In this document: one piece after another, positions 37,304 through 46,552 of the stretch
Layout of the letters: each line of letters starts with the position of its first letter
How positions within the stretch are numbered: the first letter of the stretch is position 1
Source of the DNA: JBFWMG01 sp050251715
GTDB taxonomy: Bacteria; Desulfobacterota; Desulfovibrionia; Desulfovibrionales; Desulfovibrionaceae
Direction: 5' to 3'
DNA length: 64,000 nt
Assembly (NCBI GenBank): GCA_050251715.1
Contig: JBFWMG010000015.1
Span: 1-64,000, forward strand
Notes under the pieces: model-generated
Seen by the model: only the letters and a program-made list of their open reading frames with translations
Database searches by the model: none
Told to the model about the DNA's origin: nothing
Translations under genes and position numbers: made by a program

Positions 37304-37774
37304 TCAGCCGTGGTGGTAGGGCAGGCCGTGCAGGATGGCGCCCGCGCGGTACACCTGCTCCAGCAGCACCACGCGCGCCAACTCGTGGGGCAGGGTCATG
37401 GCGCCGAGGCTCACACGCATGGCGCAGCGCGCCACCACGGGCGCTGACAGGCCATAGGGGCCGCCGATGATGAGCGTGGGCGTGCGGTTGGCGTCTTCGG
37501 TGAGCTTGTCCAGCAGCGCGGCGAACGGCTCGGACGCATACTGCTTGCCGGTCACGTCAAGGCCGATGGCCAGGGCCGAGGCGGGCAGGGCGGCCAGGAT
37601 GCGCTCGCCTTCCAGGGCGGTGCGCTTGTCCGGCGGCAGTTTGCCCGGCGCGTCCTTGATGATGGTCTCCTCCAGCCGGAAGAAGCGGCCCGCGCTTTTC
37701 CAATAATGCGCCGCCGCGTCCCGCCAAAAGGGCTCCTTGAGCTTGCCGACCCAGACAAAGGCGATGGTTTTCAT
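37304..37774 (-). CDS. rlmH: 23S rRNA (pseudouridine-1915 N3) methyltransferase
   Basis: 156 residues. SPOUT-fold family member with the binding loop LIIGGPYGLS and the C-terminal YHHG. It methylates pseudouridine 1915 of 23S rRNA. Start ATG 37774 follows GAGGGAG at 37779-37785. This ribosome binding site touches the end of the MITE-like element at 37784-38068, so the promoter of rlmH must lie in or beyond that element. Confidence 0.93.
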   Translation of the reverse strand: MKTIAFVWVGKLKEPFWRDAAAHYWKSAGRFFRLEETIIKDAPGKLPPDKRTALEGERILAALPASALAIGLDVTGKQYASEPFAALLDKLTEDANRTPTLIIGGPYGLSAPVVARCAMRVSLGAMTLPHELARVVLLEQVYRAGAILHGLPYHHG

Positions 37775-37783
37775 GAGGCTCCC

Positions 37784-38068
37784 TCAGGCTGCTGATAAAC
37801 CGCCATCTATCGCTGCTGTCCCTATCCCTAGAGCCTCGCTACGCTCGGCAAAGGGCTAGGGCGCTTCGGTGCTGCAAAAAACGCAGACCCTCACGTATGT
37901 CTAGATACAGCGCTGCTTTCGATAGCTGTAAGGCTCGGAGACTCGCCTAACAGCTAGTCGGTCTTCGGGCCTGCGCTTTTTTTGCGCCATCACTGCTGTC
38001 GATATCCGTAAGGCTCGGAGACTCGCCAACGGCTATCGCTCGCATCTGACGATTTCTCAACAGCCTGA
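37784..38068. mobile_element. MITE-like element with terminal inverted repeats and three related hairpins
   Basis: The ends are imperfect 19-bp inverted repeats: TCAGGCTGCTGATAAACCG at 37784-37802 and TCAGGCTGTTGAGAAATCG read on the minus strand at 38050-38068 (16 of 19 match). Inside, three units share a CRCTGCTKTC head followed by a hairpin. Two have the same loop (AGGCTCGGAGACTCGCC) but different arms that still pair (AGCTGT/ACAGCT and CCGT/ACGG); the first (CCCTAG/CTAGGG) has a variant loop. No coding frame or transposase is present, and no target-site duplication is seen. It fills the intergenic region between rlmH and the glycosyltransferase. Confidence 0.6.
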
Positions 38069-38216
38069 CAAATTGGACTTTGCCAACAATCTGCCATGTG
38101 TTTTGCCTCGTGGTACCCGCCGCGAAGGGAAAAGACAATCCTTTGAAAAGTGCGTGAAAATGGTCTAGGCCAATGAAAGCCGGGCGCATTGCCCGGACAA
38201 CCACGCGGGGCACAGC

Positions 38217-39905
38217 ATGACACAGGACGCGATACTGGCCAAGGTTCAGGAAATACACCGCTTGTTCGGCTATGTGGAACCGGCTCAAGCCGCTTTGTCG
38301 GCGCAGCATCTGCTGGACGGGCTCACGCAGCCGCTCACGCCCGTCATGCGGCGGCGCGTGGCGCTTGCCGCGTCGCTGCTGCGCCAATCCCTGGCCATCA
38401 ATCCCTTTGATCCCATGACCGCCTCGCTGGTGGCCCAGTTGCAGGGGCTTGCCCCGGCCTCGCCCCTGTGCGCGCGTTGGACAGCGGACGTGGAACGGCT
38501 CATGGCCGGGCAGGAGCGGCTACCGCTCACCCAGGCCTTTGCGGCCCTGGACGCCCTGGGCGCCGCGCCGGAGGCGCTGGAGGCGTGCGCCGCGTCCGAC
38601 GCGCCGCTGGCCGTGCGCCATCTGGCCGCGTCGCACCTGTGGCAGACCGGCGAACGGGACGCTTTCTTGCGCGCCGCCGCCGCGCTGTGCGCGCATGCGG
38701 CGGGCAGGGCCGCCGCACCGTTCTACGCCTGGGGCGCGTGGGGCGCGGGCGAGGCGGCGCTGGCCCGGCAATGGCTGGGCCTTGGGCCGCGCAATTTCCT
38801 GACCTACAACCTGCTGGCGGCCATGGCCCTGGCCACGGGCGATACGGACGGCGCGCGCGGCCTGTGGGCCGAATCCCTGGCCTTCGAGCCGGGCCAGGCG
38901 CCGCTCATCCACCGCCTGCGCGAGCTGGTCCTGCCCGCCGCGCCCCCGGCCCTGGCCGACGTGCTGGCGGGCGACCGGGTGCACGTGGGCTTCTACACCT
39001 TCAACAAATTCGAAACCACGCTCGGCACGCTGCAAAGCCTGTTGGCTTCGGACATCGGCGATGCCGCCGTGACGCTGCTCAACAACGGCTCGACCGCGTT
39101 CACGGCGGATGATTTTTCCGCCGCCGTGGCCCGCGTGGCGGCCGGCCGGCCCGTGCAGGTCATCAACCTGCCGGTGAACGTGGGCGCGCCCGTGGCCCGC
39201 AACTGGCTGTACAGCCTCGACGCCTCGCGCACCGCCGCGTTTGTGGCCTTTTTGGACGACGACGTGGTGCTGCCCCCGGACTGGCTGCGCTGCTACGTGC
39301 AGGACATGCGCGCGGACGCCGGGCTGGCCGTGGCCGGGCCCAAAGGGATGAACCCGTCGCCGCTGCCCACCATCCAGTACGTGTACCGCTTCTTCCAGGA
39401 GGTGGGCGAGCAGCACATCCGCTTCACCAACAACGCGCCGCTCATGATGGACCTGGGGCAGTTCGACTACCGCCGTCCCTGTTTGTCGGTCATGGGGTGC
39501 TGCCACCTGTTCAACCGGCCGCTGCTCGAACGCCTGGGCGTTCCGGATTTCGATGTGCGCTTCAACCCCTCGCAGGTGGACGATCTGGAACATGACATCC
39601 AGGTGTGCAAGGCGGGCGGGCGCGTGCTGTACGACGGCCGCGTGCGCGTGGTGCATCTGCAGGACGCGGGCCGCGCCGCGCCCCTTACCCGGGCCGGGTG
39701 GGGGCATGTGTGGGGCAACCACATGAAGATGGAGGCGAAATTCACGGGCGATGAGCTGCGCGGCGTGGACGAGGTGGTGCGGGCGCAAGACGAGGCCCAT
39801 TGGCAGGACGCCCTGCGCGGCGTGTGGGACGTGCTGCCCCCGGCCTGCCAGGTCTTTTTCGGCCCCGACATCGAGGCTGCGGGCGCATCGGGCGCCGGGG
39901 CATAG
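38217..39905 (+). CDS. Family 2 glycosyltransferase with helical-repeat N-terminus
   Basis: 562 residues. Residues 1-255 are alanine-rich and helical, TPR-like. From about 262 a GT2 fold follows: HVGFYTFNKFETTLGTLQSL, then the metal-binding AFLDDDVVLPPDWL near 346. No membrane segment is seen, so it is cytoplasmic. Acceptor and sugar are unknown; lipopolysaccharide, capsule or protein glycosylation are possible. It is followed after 6 bp by tsaC, so both are probably co-transcribed. Confidence 0.85.
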   Translation: MTQDAILAKVQEIHRLFGYVEPAQAALSAQHLLDGLTQPLTPVMRRRVALAASLLRQSLAINPFDPMTASLVAQLQGLAPASPLCARWTADVERLMAGQERLPLTQAFAALDALGAAPEALEACAASDAPLAVRHLAASHLWQTGERDAFLRAAAALCAHAAGRAAAPFYAWGAWGAGEAALARQWLGLGPRNFLTYNLLAAMALATGDTDGARGLWAESLAFEPGQAPLIHRLRELVLPAAPPALADVLAGDRVHVGFYTFNKFETTLGTLQSLLASDIGDAAVTLLNNGSTAFTADDFSAAVARVAAGRPVQVINLPVNVGAPVARNWLYSLDASRTAAFVAFLDDDVVLPPDWLRCYVQDMRADAGLAVAGPKGMNPSPLPTIQYVYRFFQEVGEQHIRFTNNAPLMMDLGQFDYRRPCLSVMGCCHLFNRPLLERLGVPDFDVRFNPSQVDDLEHDIQVCKAGGRVLYDGRVRVVHLQDAGRAAPLTRAGWGHVWGNHMKMEAKFTGDELRGVDEVVRAQDEAHWQDALRGVWDVLPPACQVFFGPDIEAAGASGAGA

Positions 39906-39911
39906 GGCGTC

Positions 39912-40553
39912 GTGCCGTTCCTGTCCCTTGCCTCGGCCCTGGCCGCCATCCGTTCCGGCGGCGTGGTGGTCTATCCCACCGAGACCTTTTACGCCGTGGG
40001 GTGCGACGCCTTTGCCGCCCCGGCGGTGGCGGCCATATACCGCATCAAGGGGCGCGACCCGGCCAAGGCGCTGCCCCTGGTGCTGGGCGGCCGCGATCAG
40101 CTGGGCCTGGTGGCCGCCTCGCTGCCGCCGGGCCTGGACAGGTTGGCGGACCATTTCTGGCCCGGCCCCCTGACCGTGCTGTGCGACGCGGTGGCGGGCC
40201 TGGCCGATGGCGTGGCCGGTCCGGACCGGCGCGTGGCCGTGCGCGTGACCTCGCATCCCCTGGCCGCGCGGCTGTGCCGGGAAGGCGGAACCGCGTTGGT
40301 GGCCACCAGCGCCAACAGGAGCGGCCAGCCCGCCGTTGCCGCGCCGGGAGAGGTGGCGGCGGCGGTGGTGTCCGCCACGGCGGGCATATTGGCGGACGAG
40401 CCCTGGCCGGGGGGCGGTGCGCCCTCCACGCTGGTGGCCTGTTGCGGCGAGCGGGCCGTGCGGGTGCTGCGGTGTGGCGCTGTTTCCGTGGCCGCGTTGC
40501 GCGCGGCGGGATTTGGCGTGGAGGTGGACGCCGGGGCCGGTGTTAAAATTTGA
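39912..40553 (+). CDS. tsaC: L-threonylcarbamoyladenylate synthase (Sua5/YciO/YrdC family)
   Basis: 213 residues, GTG start. The YrdC-domain motifs PTETFYAVGCDA, IKGRDPAKALPLVL, WPGPLTVL and ATSANRSGQPA are present. The family makes threonylcarbamoyl-AMP for t6A modification of tRNAs. The length fits TsaC/YrdC rather than the longer Sua5. Close paralogues (YciO) exist, so the symbol is probable. Confidence 0.85.
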   Translation: MPFLSLASALAAIRSGGVVVYPTETFYAVGCDAFAAPAVAAIYRIKGRDPAKALPLVLGGRDQLGLVAASLPPGLDRLADHFWPGPLTVLCDAVAGLADGVAGPDRRVAVRVTSHPLAARLCREGGTALVATSANRSGQPAVAAPGEVAAAVVSATAGILADEPWPGGGAPSTLVACCGERAVRVLRCGAVSVAALRAAGFGVEVDAGAGVKI

Positions 40554-40706
40554 ACCCCGCTGTGGCGCTGTGGGCCGGGTTGTGCAATCGGGTTTAAGAT
40601 CTTTTACTTTCAGGGTACTGGATGGATGGGCGAATATGTGAGTTTTTTGCTTGTAACTATCCGGTTCTAAACAATTAAAAAGTATTTTATGGCAAGGTGG
40701 CATGTT

Positions 40707-40722
40707 TGGCCCGCCACTTGCT
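40707..40722 (+). promoter_or_regulatory. Candidate sigma-54 promoter
   Basis: TGGCCCG-CCAC-TTGCT matches the sigma-54 pattern TGGCACG-N4-TTGCW with a single mismatch and the invariant GG and GC spaced by 10 bases. AT-rich DNA lies just upstream (40670-40690). A transcript from here would start near 40733 and soon meet the hairpin at 40753-40789. There is no plus-strand gene downstream, which is why a small RNA is suggested. The match could be chance. Confidence 0.4.
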
Positions 40723-40752
40723 TATAGAAACGTATCCTTCCTGCTTTTGCCG

Positions 40753-40789
40753 AAGCCGGGTTGTTGGGGTGGTCCCAGCAACCCGGCTT
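40753..40789. terminator. Strong hairpin between tsaC and the family 9 glycosyltransferase gene
   Basis: AAGCCGGGTTG (40753-40763) pairs perfectly with CAACCCGGCTT (40779-40789); an inner TGGG/CCCA pair extends the stem. On the plus strand a weak T-rich tail (CTTTGATAGTTTG) follows. It can end tsaC transcription or the proposed small RNA. The convergent gene ends 19 bp away. Confidence 0.6.
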
Positions 40790-40807
40790 TGATAGTTTGT
40801 ACCCTCG

Positions 40808-41752
40808 TCACGCCACCACCTCCCGTATGGTTTCCAGCACCCGCGCCACGGTGACGGCCTCCAGGCATGCCCCATGCGGGCAGGCAAGGGATGCCGTGGT
40901 CTGGGTGCAGGGGCGGCAATCCATGCCGGATGCCGCCACCGCCATGCCCTGCGGCCCCCATTGCCGTTCCGAGGTGGGGCCAAAGATGGCCACGCCAGGC
41001 ACGCCATGCATGCCCGCCAGATGCATGGGCCCGCAGTCGTTGCCCGCCACGGCGGAAGCCCCAAGGAGCAGGGCGGACAGCGCCGCCATGTCGTCCGGCG
41101 TCTCGCAGGGAAATTCCGTGCCCAGGGCGTGGTCCATGCCGCGATCCCGTTCCGCCGGGCCCAGGACGAAGAAGGGCGCAAGGCCCGCCTGGCGCAGGTT
41201 TTGGGCAAGTTCAAGAAACTTGACCACCCCCCATTGCTTGCGCCGGTGCCCCGCGCCCGGGAAGAGCGGGATGCGTTGCGCCGCTGTGGCCCTGGGACGT
41301 TGCCAGGCGCCAAAAAACCGCCGCCAGGTTTCCAGCCAGTCATCCGCCCAGGCCACGCCGCGCCGGGCCAGGGCGTGGCGCAGCAGGTCGCGGGGCGGGG
41401 CAAACTCGCCGGGATGCACGGTGGGCAGCAGCCACAGGTCCGGGTGGTCCAGGGCCACGGGGAAGCCGGGGCGTTGTGTGAGGCAGAACCAGATGACGCG
41501 GCAACCGTGCAGGGCGTCGGGCCAGCGCGTGGTGGTGTAGAGCGCCTCCACGGCCTGGCGCAAAGCGGCGGGGGCTGCGGTCACGCCAAGCGGGGCGGCC
41601 CAGGGCAGCCACGTGGCGCGACCGGCCCAGTACAGCGCGGGAGGCTTTGGCAGGCGGCCCGCGTGCCGCGCCAGCGCCGCCAGGGCGGGCCATACCGTGA
41701 GAAAATCGCCCATGGCGCCGTTGTGCACCAGGATAACCTTGTCTTTGTGCAT
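40808..41752 (-). CDS. Family 9 glycosyltransferase (heptosyltransferase-like)
   Basis: 314 residues from ATG 41752. The N-terminal HNGAMGDFLTVWPALAAL and C-terminal VAGNDCGPMHLAGMHGVPGV with IFGPTSERQWGP are GT9 signatures of ADP-heptose:LPS heptosyltransferases. Probably adds a sugar to lipopolysaccharide core at the cytoplasmic face of the membrane. The frame is open to 41857, but the shorter start fits the family. It is divergent from the Nudix gene by 70 bp. Confidence 0.85.
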   Translation of the reverse strand: MHKDKVILVHNGAMGDFLTVWPALAALARHAGRLPKPPALYWAGRATWLPWAAPLGVTAAPAALRQAVEALYTTTRWPDALHGCRVIWFCLTQRPGFPVALDHPDLWLLPTVHPGEFAPPRDLLRHALARRGVAWADDWLETWRRFFGAWQRPRATAAQRIPLFPGAGHRRKQWGVVKFLELAQNLRQAGLAPFFVLGPAERDRGMDHALGTEFPCETPDDMAALSALLLGASAVAGNDCGPMHLAGMHGVPGVAIFGPTSERQWGPQGMAVAASGMDCRPCTQTTASLACPHGACLEAVTVARVLETIREVVA

Positions 41753-41822
41753 GGAATATCTTACCATTACATGGGGTTCCGCCAAGCGGGAACGCGCGTG
41801 CGCACGAACTCCGGAGGCCCGT

Positions 41823-42314
41823 ATGGTTTTGGAAAAACCGTGTCCGCATTGCGGCAAACCCGTGGTGCACTATCGCAACCCGGTGCCCACCGTGGATGTG
41901 GTGGTCCACACGCCGGAGCGGGGCGTGCTGCTCATCGAGCGCCGCAACACGCCCCACGGCTGGGCCTTGCCCGGCGGTTTCGTGGACTATGGCGAAACCG
42001 TGGAACACGCCGCCGTGCGCGAGGCGCTGGAGGAAACCGGCCTTGCCGTGCGCCTGACGGGGCTGCTGGGCGTGTATTCCGACCCGGCCCGCGACCCGCG
42101 CCAGCACACGTTGTCCGTGGTCTATACCGCCCAGGCGGATGATCTGTCCACGCTGCGGGCGGGCGACGACGCCGGACGCGCCGTGTTTTTTCCGCTCGAC
42201 GCCCTGCCCGGGCCCGTGGTCTTTGACCATCTGCGCATTGTGGAGGATTTTCGCCGCGTTCTGGCGGGGCAGGGCGATGGGCACGGGATGCCGGGCGGCG
42301 CTGGCCGTCGTTGA
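41823..42314 (+). CDS. Nudix hydrolase
   Basis: 163 residues, ATG 41823 with GGAGG upstream. The Nudix box GFVDYGETVEHAAVREALEE is complete (about residues 52-71, followed by TGL). An N-terminal CPHCGKPVVHYRNP precedes the domain, as in ADP-ribose or NADH pyrophosphatase-like members. The substrate is not predictable. It is upstream of glgA by about 120 bp; ADP-sugar hydrolysis would make sense there but is inference. Confidence 0.88.
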   Translation: MVLEKPCPHCGKPVVHYRNPVPTVDVVVHTPERGVLLIERRNTPHGWALPGGFVDYGETVEHAAVREALEETGLAVRLTGLLGVYSDPARDPRQHTLSVVYTAQADDLSTLRAGDDAGRAVFFPLDALPGPVVFDHLRIVEDFRRVLAGQGDGHGMPGGAGRR

Positions 42315-42433
42315 GTGGACACAAGAGTGTTGCAATACATGGGCCATGGTGTATTACCAAAACGGGGCCGAGTGGCGCAACGGTGCGGCACGCCTCGCCT
42401 TGCCGCCTCACCATATCGCTTCAGGGGGACAGG

Positions 42434-43894
42434 ATGCCGCCCAAGCCGTTGATCCTTTTCGCCAGTTCCGAAATGTACCCCTTCTCCAAGACGGGAGGGC
42501 TTGGCGACGTGATGGGGGCGTTGCCGCTCGCGTTGCATCGGCAGGGGGTGAACGTCGCCGTTATCACGCCGTTCTACGGCAGGTTGAGGACGGCGGGCTA
42601 TCCCATACGCCTCATCTATTCGAACTGCCCCGTGGGCTATCCCTGGGCGCCCGTGACAGCGGACATCTATCTGGCCGACTACCACGGCATGCCGGTGTAT
42701 CTGGTGGAGCGTTACGAATTCTTCGACCGCCGCTCCTATTACAACACCCACAAGGGCGACTATTTCGACAACTGCGAGCGGTTCATCTTCTTTTGCCGGG
42801 CCGCGCTGTCGTGGGCCAGGGAATTGGAAGCCCCTCCCGCCGTGATCCACGCCCACGACTGGCAGGCGGGCATGCTGCCCGCGTTCATCCATTTCATGCG
42901 CCAGGCCGACCCGTTCTGGGCCGATACCCGCACGGTCATGACCATTCACAACCTGGCCTTCCAGGGGCGCTTTTCCTCGCGCCTGTTCTGGGAATCGGGC
43001 CTGCCGCATTCGGCCTGGCATCAGGACGGGTGCGAATTCTGGGGCGACTTCAATCTGCTCAAGGCGGGCATCGCCTACGCCGACGTGGTGACCGCCGTGA
43101 GCCCCAGCTACGCCAAGGAGATCGTGACGCCCGCCTTTGGCTGCGGGCTGGAGGGCATCCTGGCCCGCCGGTCCAAGGATCTGGTGGGCATCCTCAACGG
43201 CGCGGACTATGACGTCTGGGATCCCGCCTGCGACCGTTTCCTGCCCGCGACCTACGGCCCTGGCGCGGTCAAGGGCAAGGCGCGCTGCAAGGCCGCGCTC
43301 ATCGAGGAGATGGGCTTGTCTCCGGCGCTCATGGACCGGCCCCTTTTGGGGTTCATCGGCCGCCTGCGCGAGCAGAAGGGCATTGACCTGTTGCTGGAAA
43401 TAGCGCCCCGGCTCATGGAACTGAACGTGGGCATCGTGATCCTGGGCGAGGGCGCGCCGGAATACGAGGCCCAGGCCCAAAGCCTGTGCGAGGACTATCC
43501 GGGGCTGGTGGCCGCCAAGGTGAGCTATACCGAAGATCTGGCCCACCGCATCCAGGCGGGCGTGGACATCTTTCTCATGCCCTCGCGTTACGAGCCGTGC
43601 GGGCTGACGCAGATATACTCCCTGCGCTACGGCACGCCGCCCGTGGCCACCCACGTGGGCGGCCTCATCGACACCATCGTGCCCTATCCGAACGCGGAAG
43701 CCACGGGCTTCATGTTCGATACGCCCGATCCCGACGCCTTTTACGACGCGGTGGCGGAGGCGGTGGGCGTGTGGACCGACGCGCCGCAGACATGGAGCCT
43801 GATCCGCAACCGCGCCATGCAGCAGGCATTTACCTGGGACAAGGCGGCGCGTCATTATATTAATATTTACAGGTCATTAGGCGCGGCCGTTTAG
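42434..43894 (+). CDS. glgA: Glycogen synthase (ADP-glucose)
   Basis: 486 residues. The N-terminal KTGGLGDVMGALPLAL (Lys19 binds ADP-glucose), the central VIHAHDWQAGMLPAF and the C-terminal PSRYEPCGLTQIYSLRYGT are GT5 glycogen synthase motifs. The start ATG 42434 has AGGGGG upstream; the frame extends to 42311 without similarity. It elongates alpha-1,4-glucan. Followed directly by glgB. Confidence 0.95.
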   Translation: MPPKPLILFASSEMYPFSKTGGLGDVMGALPLALHRQGVNVAVITPFYGRLRTAGYPIRLIYSNCPVGYPWAPVTADIYLADYHGMPVYLVERYEFFDRRSYYNTHKGDYFDNCERFIFFCRAALSWARELEAPPAVIHAHDWQAGMLPAFIHFMRQADPFWADTRTVMTIHNLAFQGRFSSRLFWESGLPHSAWHQDGCEFWGDFNLLKAGIAYADVVTAVSPSYAKEIVTPAFGCGLEGILARRSKDLVGILNGADYDVWDPACDRFLPATYGPGAVKGKARCKAALIEEMGLSPALMDRPLLGFIGRLREQKGIDLLLEIAPRLMELNVGIVILGEGAPEYEAQAQSLCEDYPGLVAAKVSYTEDLAHRIQAGVDIFLMPSRYEPCGLTQIYSLRYGTPPVATHVGGLIDTIVPYPNAEATGFMFDTPDPDAFYDAVAEAVGVWTDAPQTWSLIRNRAMQQAFTWDKAARHYINIYRSLGAAV

Positions 43895-43914
43895 TGCCGG
43901 CCAAAGCGAGCAGT

Positions 43915-45831
43915 ATGCATACCCAACCGACGTACCCGGTCTATATCGCGCCGTTCGATCTCTATCTTTTCGGGCGGGGCGAGCATTGGGACATCTACCG
44001 TATCCTCGGCGCGCACCCCTGCCAGCAGGATGGCATGGACGGCTACCGCTTCGCGGTGTGGGCTCCCAACGCCCAGGCCGTGCATGTGGCGGGCGAGTTC
44101 AACGACTGGCGGCACGGCGAATACCCGCTCTATCCGGTGGGCTCGTCGGGCATCTGGGCCGCGTTCATGCCCGGCATGGAGGAGGAGCGCCTCTACAAAT
44201 TCGGGGTGACGCAGCAGGATGGCCGGGTGATGTACAAGACCGACCCCTATGCCCTGTTTGTGGAGCACCGGCCCGGCGTGGGCGCGGTGACGTGGCGCAT
44301 CGACGACTATACCTGGCGCGACCGTGCGTGGATGGACGCGCGCCGCGCGCACGGCCTGCCCCTCGACCAGCCGGTGTCCATCTACGAGGTGCATGCGGGC
44401 TCGTGGCGGCGGCGCGACTTGACGCCGGGCGGCGGCTTTTTGACCTACCGCGAGTTGGCGGACCAGCTCATCCCCTACGTCAAGGATCTGGGCTTCACCC
44501 ACATCCAGTTCATGCCCGTGGCCGAGCACCCGCTCGATGAGAGCTGGGGCTACCAGACCAGCCACATGTACGCCCCCACCTCGCGCTTCGGATCGCCCAA
44601 CGAATTCAAGGAGTTTGTGGACCGCGCCCATCAGGAGGGCGTCGGGGTCATCATTGACTGGGTTCCGGGCCATTTTCCCAAGGACGAGTGGGGGCTGGGC
44701 CGGTTCGACGGCACGGCGCTCTATGAGCACGAAGACCCGCGCCAGGGCGAACACCCGGACTGGGGCACCTACATCTACAATTACGGCCGCAACGAGGTGC
44801 GCAATTTCCTGTTCGCCAACGCGCTGTACTGGCTCAAGGAATTCCATGTGGACGGCCTGCGCATCGACGCCGTGGCCTCCATGCTCTACCTCGACTATTC
44901 GCGGCAGGCAGGGGAGTGGATCCCCAACGAATACGGTGGCCGCGAAAATCTGGAGGCTGTGAACTTTCTCAAGGAACTCAACCGGGTGGTGCATGCCCGC
45001 TATCCCGGCGCCATCACCGTGGCCGAAGAGTCCACGGCCTGGCCGGGGGTGTCTCGCCCCCTGTACATGGGCGGGCTCGGGTTCACGTTCAAGTGGAACA
45101 TGGGGTGGATGAACGACACGCTGGCGTATTTCGAGAACGATCCGGTGTTCCGTTCCTATCACCACAACAGCCTGACCTTTTCCATGCTCTACGCCTTTTC
45201 CGAGAATTTTGTGCTGCCGTTGTCCCACGACGAGGTGGTGCACGGCAAAAAGGCGCTGGCCGCCAAGATGCCCGGCGACATGTGGCAGCAGCAGGCCAAT
45301 CTGCGCCTTTTGTACAGCTACCAGTGGGCGCATCCGGGCAAGAAGCTTCTGTTCATGGGGTGCGAGTTCGGCCAGTGGAACGAGTGGAACGCCACGGGCG
45401 AGCTGGATTGGATTCTCAACACCTTTCCCGCACACCAGGGGCTGACGCATCTGGTGCGCGACCTGAACCGCCTGTTGGCGCAAGAACCGGCCATGCACCG
45501 CCACGACCACGACTGGTCCGGTTTTGAATGGGTGGATTTCAGCGACTATCAGGGCTCGGTCATCAGTTTTCTGCGCAAGGCCGAAGGCGAGCGGCCGCTG
45601 TTGTGGGTCTTCAACTTCACGCCCGTGGTGCGCCCCGGATACCGTGTGGGATGTCCCCAGGGCGGCCGCTGGGAAGAGGTGTTCAACTCGGACAGCGCCT
45701 ATTACGGCGGTTCGGACACCGGCAACGGGGGCGGCGTGCCCGCGTTGGAGGCTGGCCTTGGCAAGTGGCCGTTTTATTTGGAACTAAACCTCCCGCCCCT
45801 TGCCGCTGTGGCGCTCATGCCAACACGGTAG
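43915..45831 (+). CDS. glgB: 1,4-alpha-glucan branching enzyme
   Basis: 638 residues from ATG 43915 (GTG 43894, overlapping the glgA stop, is possible). The carbohydrate-binding module N-terminus (YRFAVWAPNAQAVHVAGEFN) is followed by the GH13 core: catalytic VDGLRIDAVASML, the acid in ITVAEESTAWPGVS, and SHDEVVHGKK. It introduces alpha-1,6 branches in glycogen. Forms an operon with glgA; glgC and glgP are not in this window. Confidence 0.94.
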   Translation: MHTQPTYPVYIAPFDLYLFGRGEHWDIYRILGAHPCQQDGMDGYRFAVWAPNAQAVHVAGEFNDWRHGEYPLYPVGSSGIWAAFMPGMEEERLYKFGVTQQDGRVMYKTDPYALFVEHRPGVGAVTWRIDDYTWRDRAWMDARRAHGLPLDQPVSIYEVHAGSWRRRDLTPGGGFLTYRELADQLIPYVKDLGFTHIQFMPVAEHPLDESWGYQTSHMYAPTSRFGSPNEFKEFVDRAHQEGVGVIIDWVPGHFPKDEWGLGRFDGTALYEHEDPRQGEHPDWGTYIYNYGRNEVRNFLFANALYWLKEFHVDGLRIDAVASMLYLDYSRQAGEWIPNEYGGRENLEAVNFLKELNRVVHARYPGAITVAEESTAWPGVSRPLYMGGLGFTFKWNMGWMNDTLAYFENDPVFRSYHHNSLTFSMLYAFSENFVLPLSHDEVVHGKKALAAKMPGDMWQQQANLRLLYSYQWAHPGKKLLFMGCEFGQWNEWNATGELDWILNTFPAHQGLTHLVRDLNRLLAQEPAMHRHDHDWSGFEWVDFSDYQGSVISFLRKAEGERPLLWVFNFTPVVRPGYRVGCPQGGRWEEVFNSDSAYYGGSDTGNGGGVPALEAGLGKWPFYLELNLPPLAAVALMPTR

Positions 45832-46548
45832 CGGTAAACAGGGCACCCCCTGCGCCGCGTCGGCCAGTGGGGCGTTGCCACTGCGGCGCGGCCGCACGCA
45901 TGATGTCCTCGGGAGCGGGCGCCGTCGGCGAAGGGGGGCGCGTTGAGCGCTCCCCCCCCGCCGTGTTTGCGGCGGGACAGCCCGTTGGCGACCGTCCGCA
46001 AGGAAATCCTGAGGGCTACGGCCCTCGGACTCTCGCGTGCCGAACCCGCCGTCCGTCCTCCTCTCGGCGTACCAACGTCAATCCGGAACCGCCGCACATC
46101 CCGCCATCAAGACCGCAGGGGACAGCCGCGCGGTGGTCTGGGGGCGAAACGAGCCCTAGCATCGTCCTTTTCCGGCCTCTCCGGCCGCTTGTGCGTCGGA
46201 TTGCCGGATGCTGGGCGTACTGTTCCTGTCAGACCCGGGCCAAGCGAACCGCCTTTCCCAACATGAACGCCATGGCCACGCGTCTGCGTTCGGCTTCCAC
46301 CTCCTCAAGCCCGGCGTGGCGGGTTCGGACAAAACCATGGCCGCGCGTGAGCGTTCCGAGGGCATGCGCCACTGTCTGACGCACCCTGCTGATAATGCAC
46401 GCTACTGATGGCGCGGTAGGCGCGCCGTTTCGAATGCCTCCGCCTGTTGTGGCGGTCCTGTCCAAGGGGGGCTGGGGGGCGTGCCGTAGCGCCTTGCACG
46501 GAGGCAGGATGAAAGACCCTGCCGATGCAGGCTGCGGCGACCTCTGCA
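45832..46548. other. Intergenic stretch without convincing gene
   Basis: About 700 bp between glgB and the dsr terminator. It contains C/G homopolymers and two hairpins (GGGGGGCGC with GCGCTCCCCCC at about 45935-45960; CCGCCG-TGTTTG-CGGCGG at about 45957-45976), neither followed by a T run. A minus-strand frame from GTG 46384 to a stop at 46229 (51 residues, RTRHAGLEEVEAERRRVAMA near the middle) has coding-like composition but no ribosome binding site I trust, so it is not called. Nothing else is seen. Confidence 0.5.
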
Positions 46549-46552
46549 TTGC

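Noticed and set aside
38520..40703. 727-residue minus-strand open frame over the GT2 and tsaC genes
   Set aside because: Histidine- and glycine-rich shadow frame without motifs; the plus-strand genes are well supported.
45935..45976. Terminator for glgB
   Set aside because: Two hairpins are present but neither has a T run; they are over 100 bp from the stop codon.
46229..46384. 51-residue minus-strand frame downstream of the dsr terminator
   Set aside because: Composition looks coding but there is no reliable ribosome binding site and I know no family; mentioned in the gap entry only.
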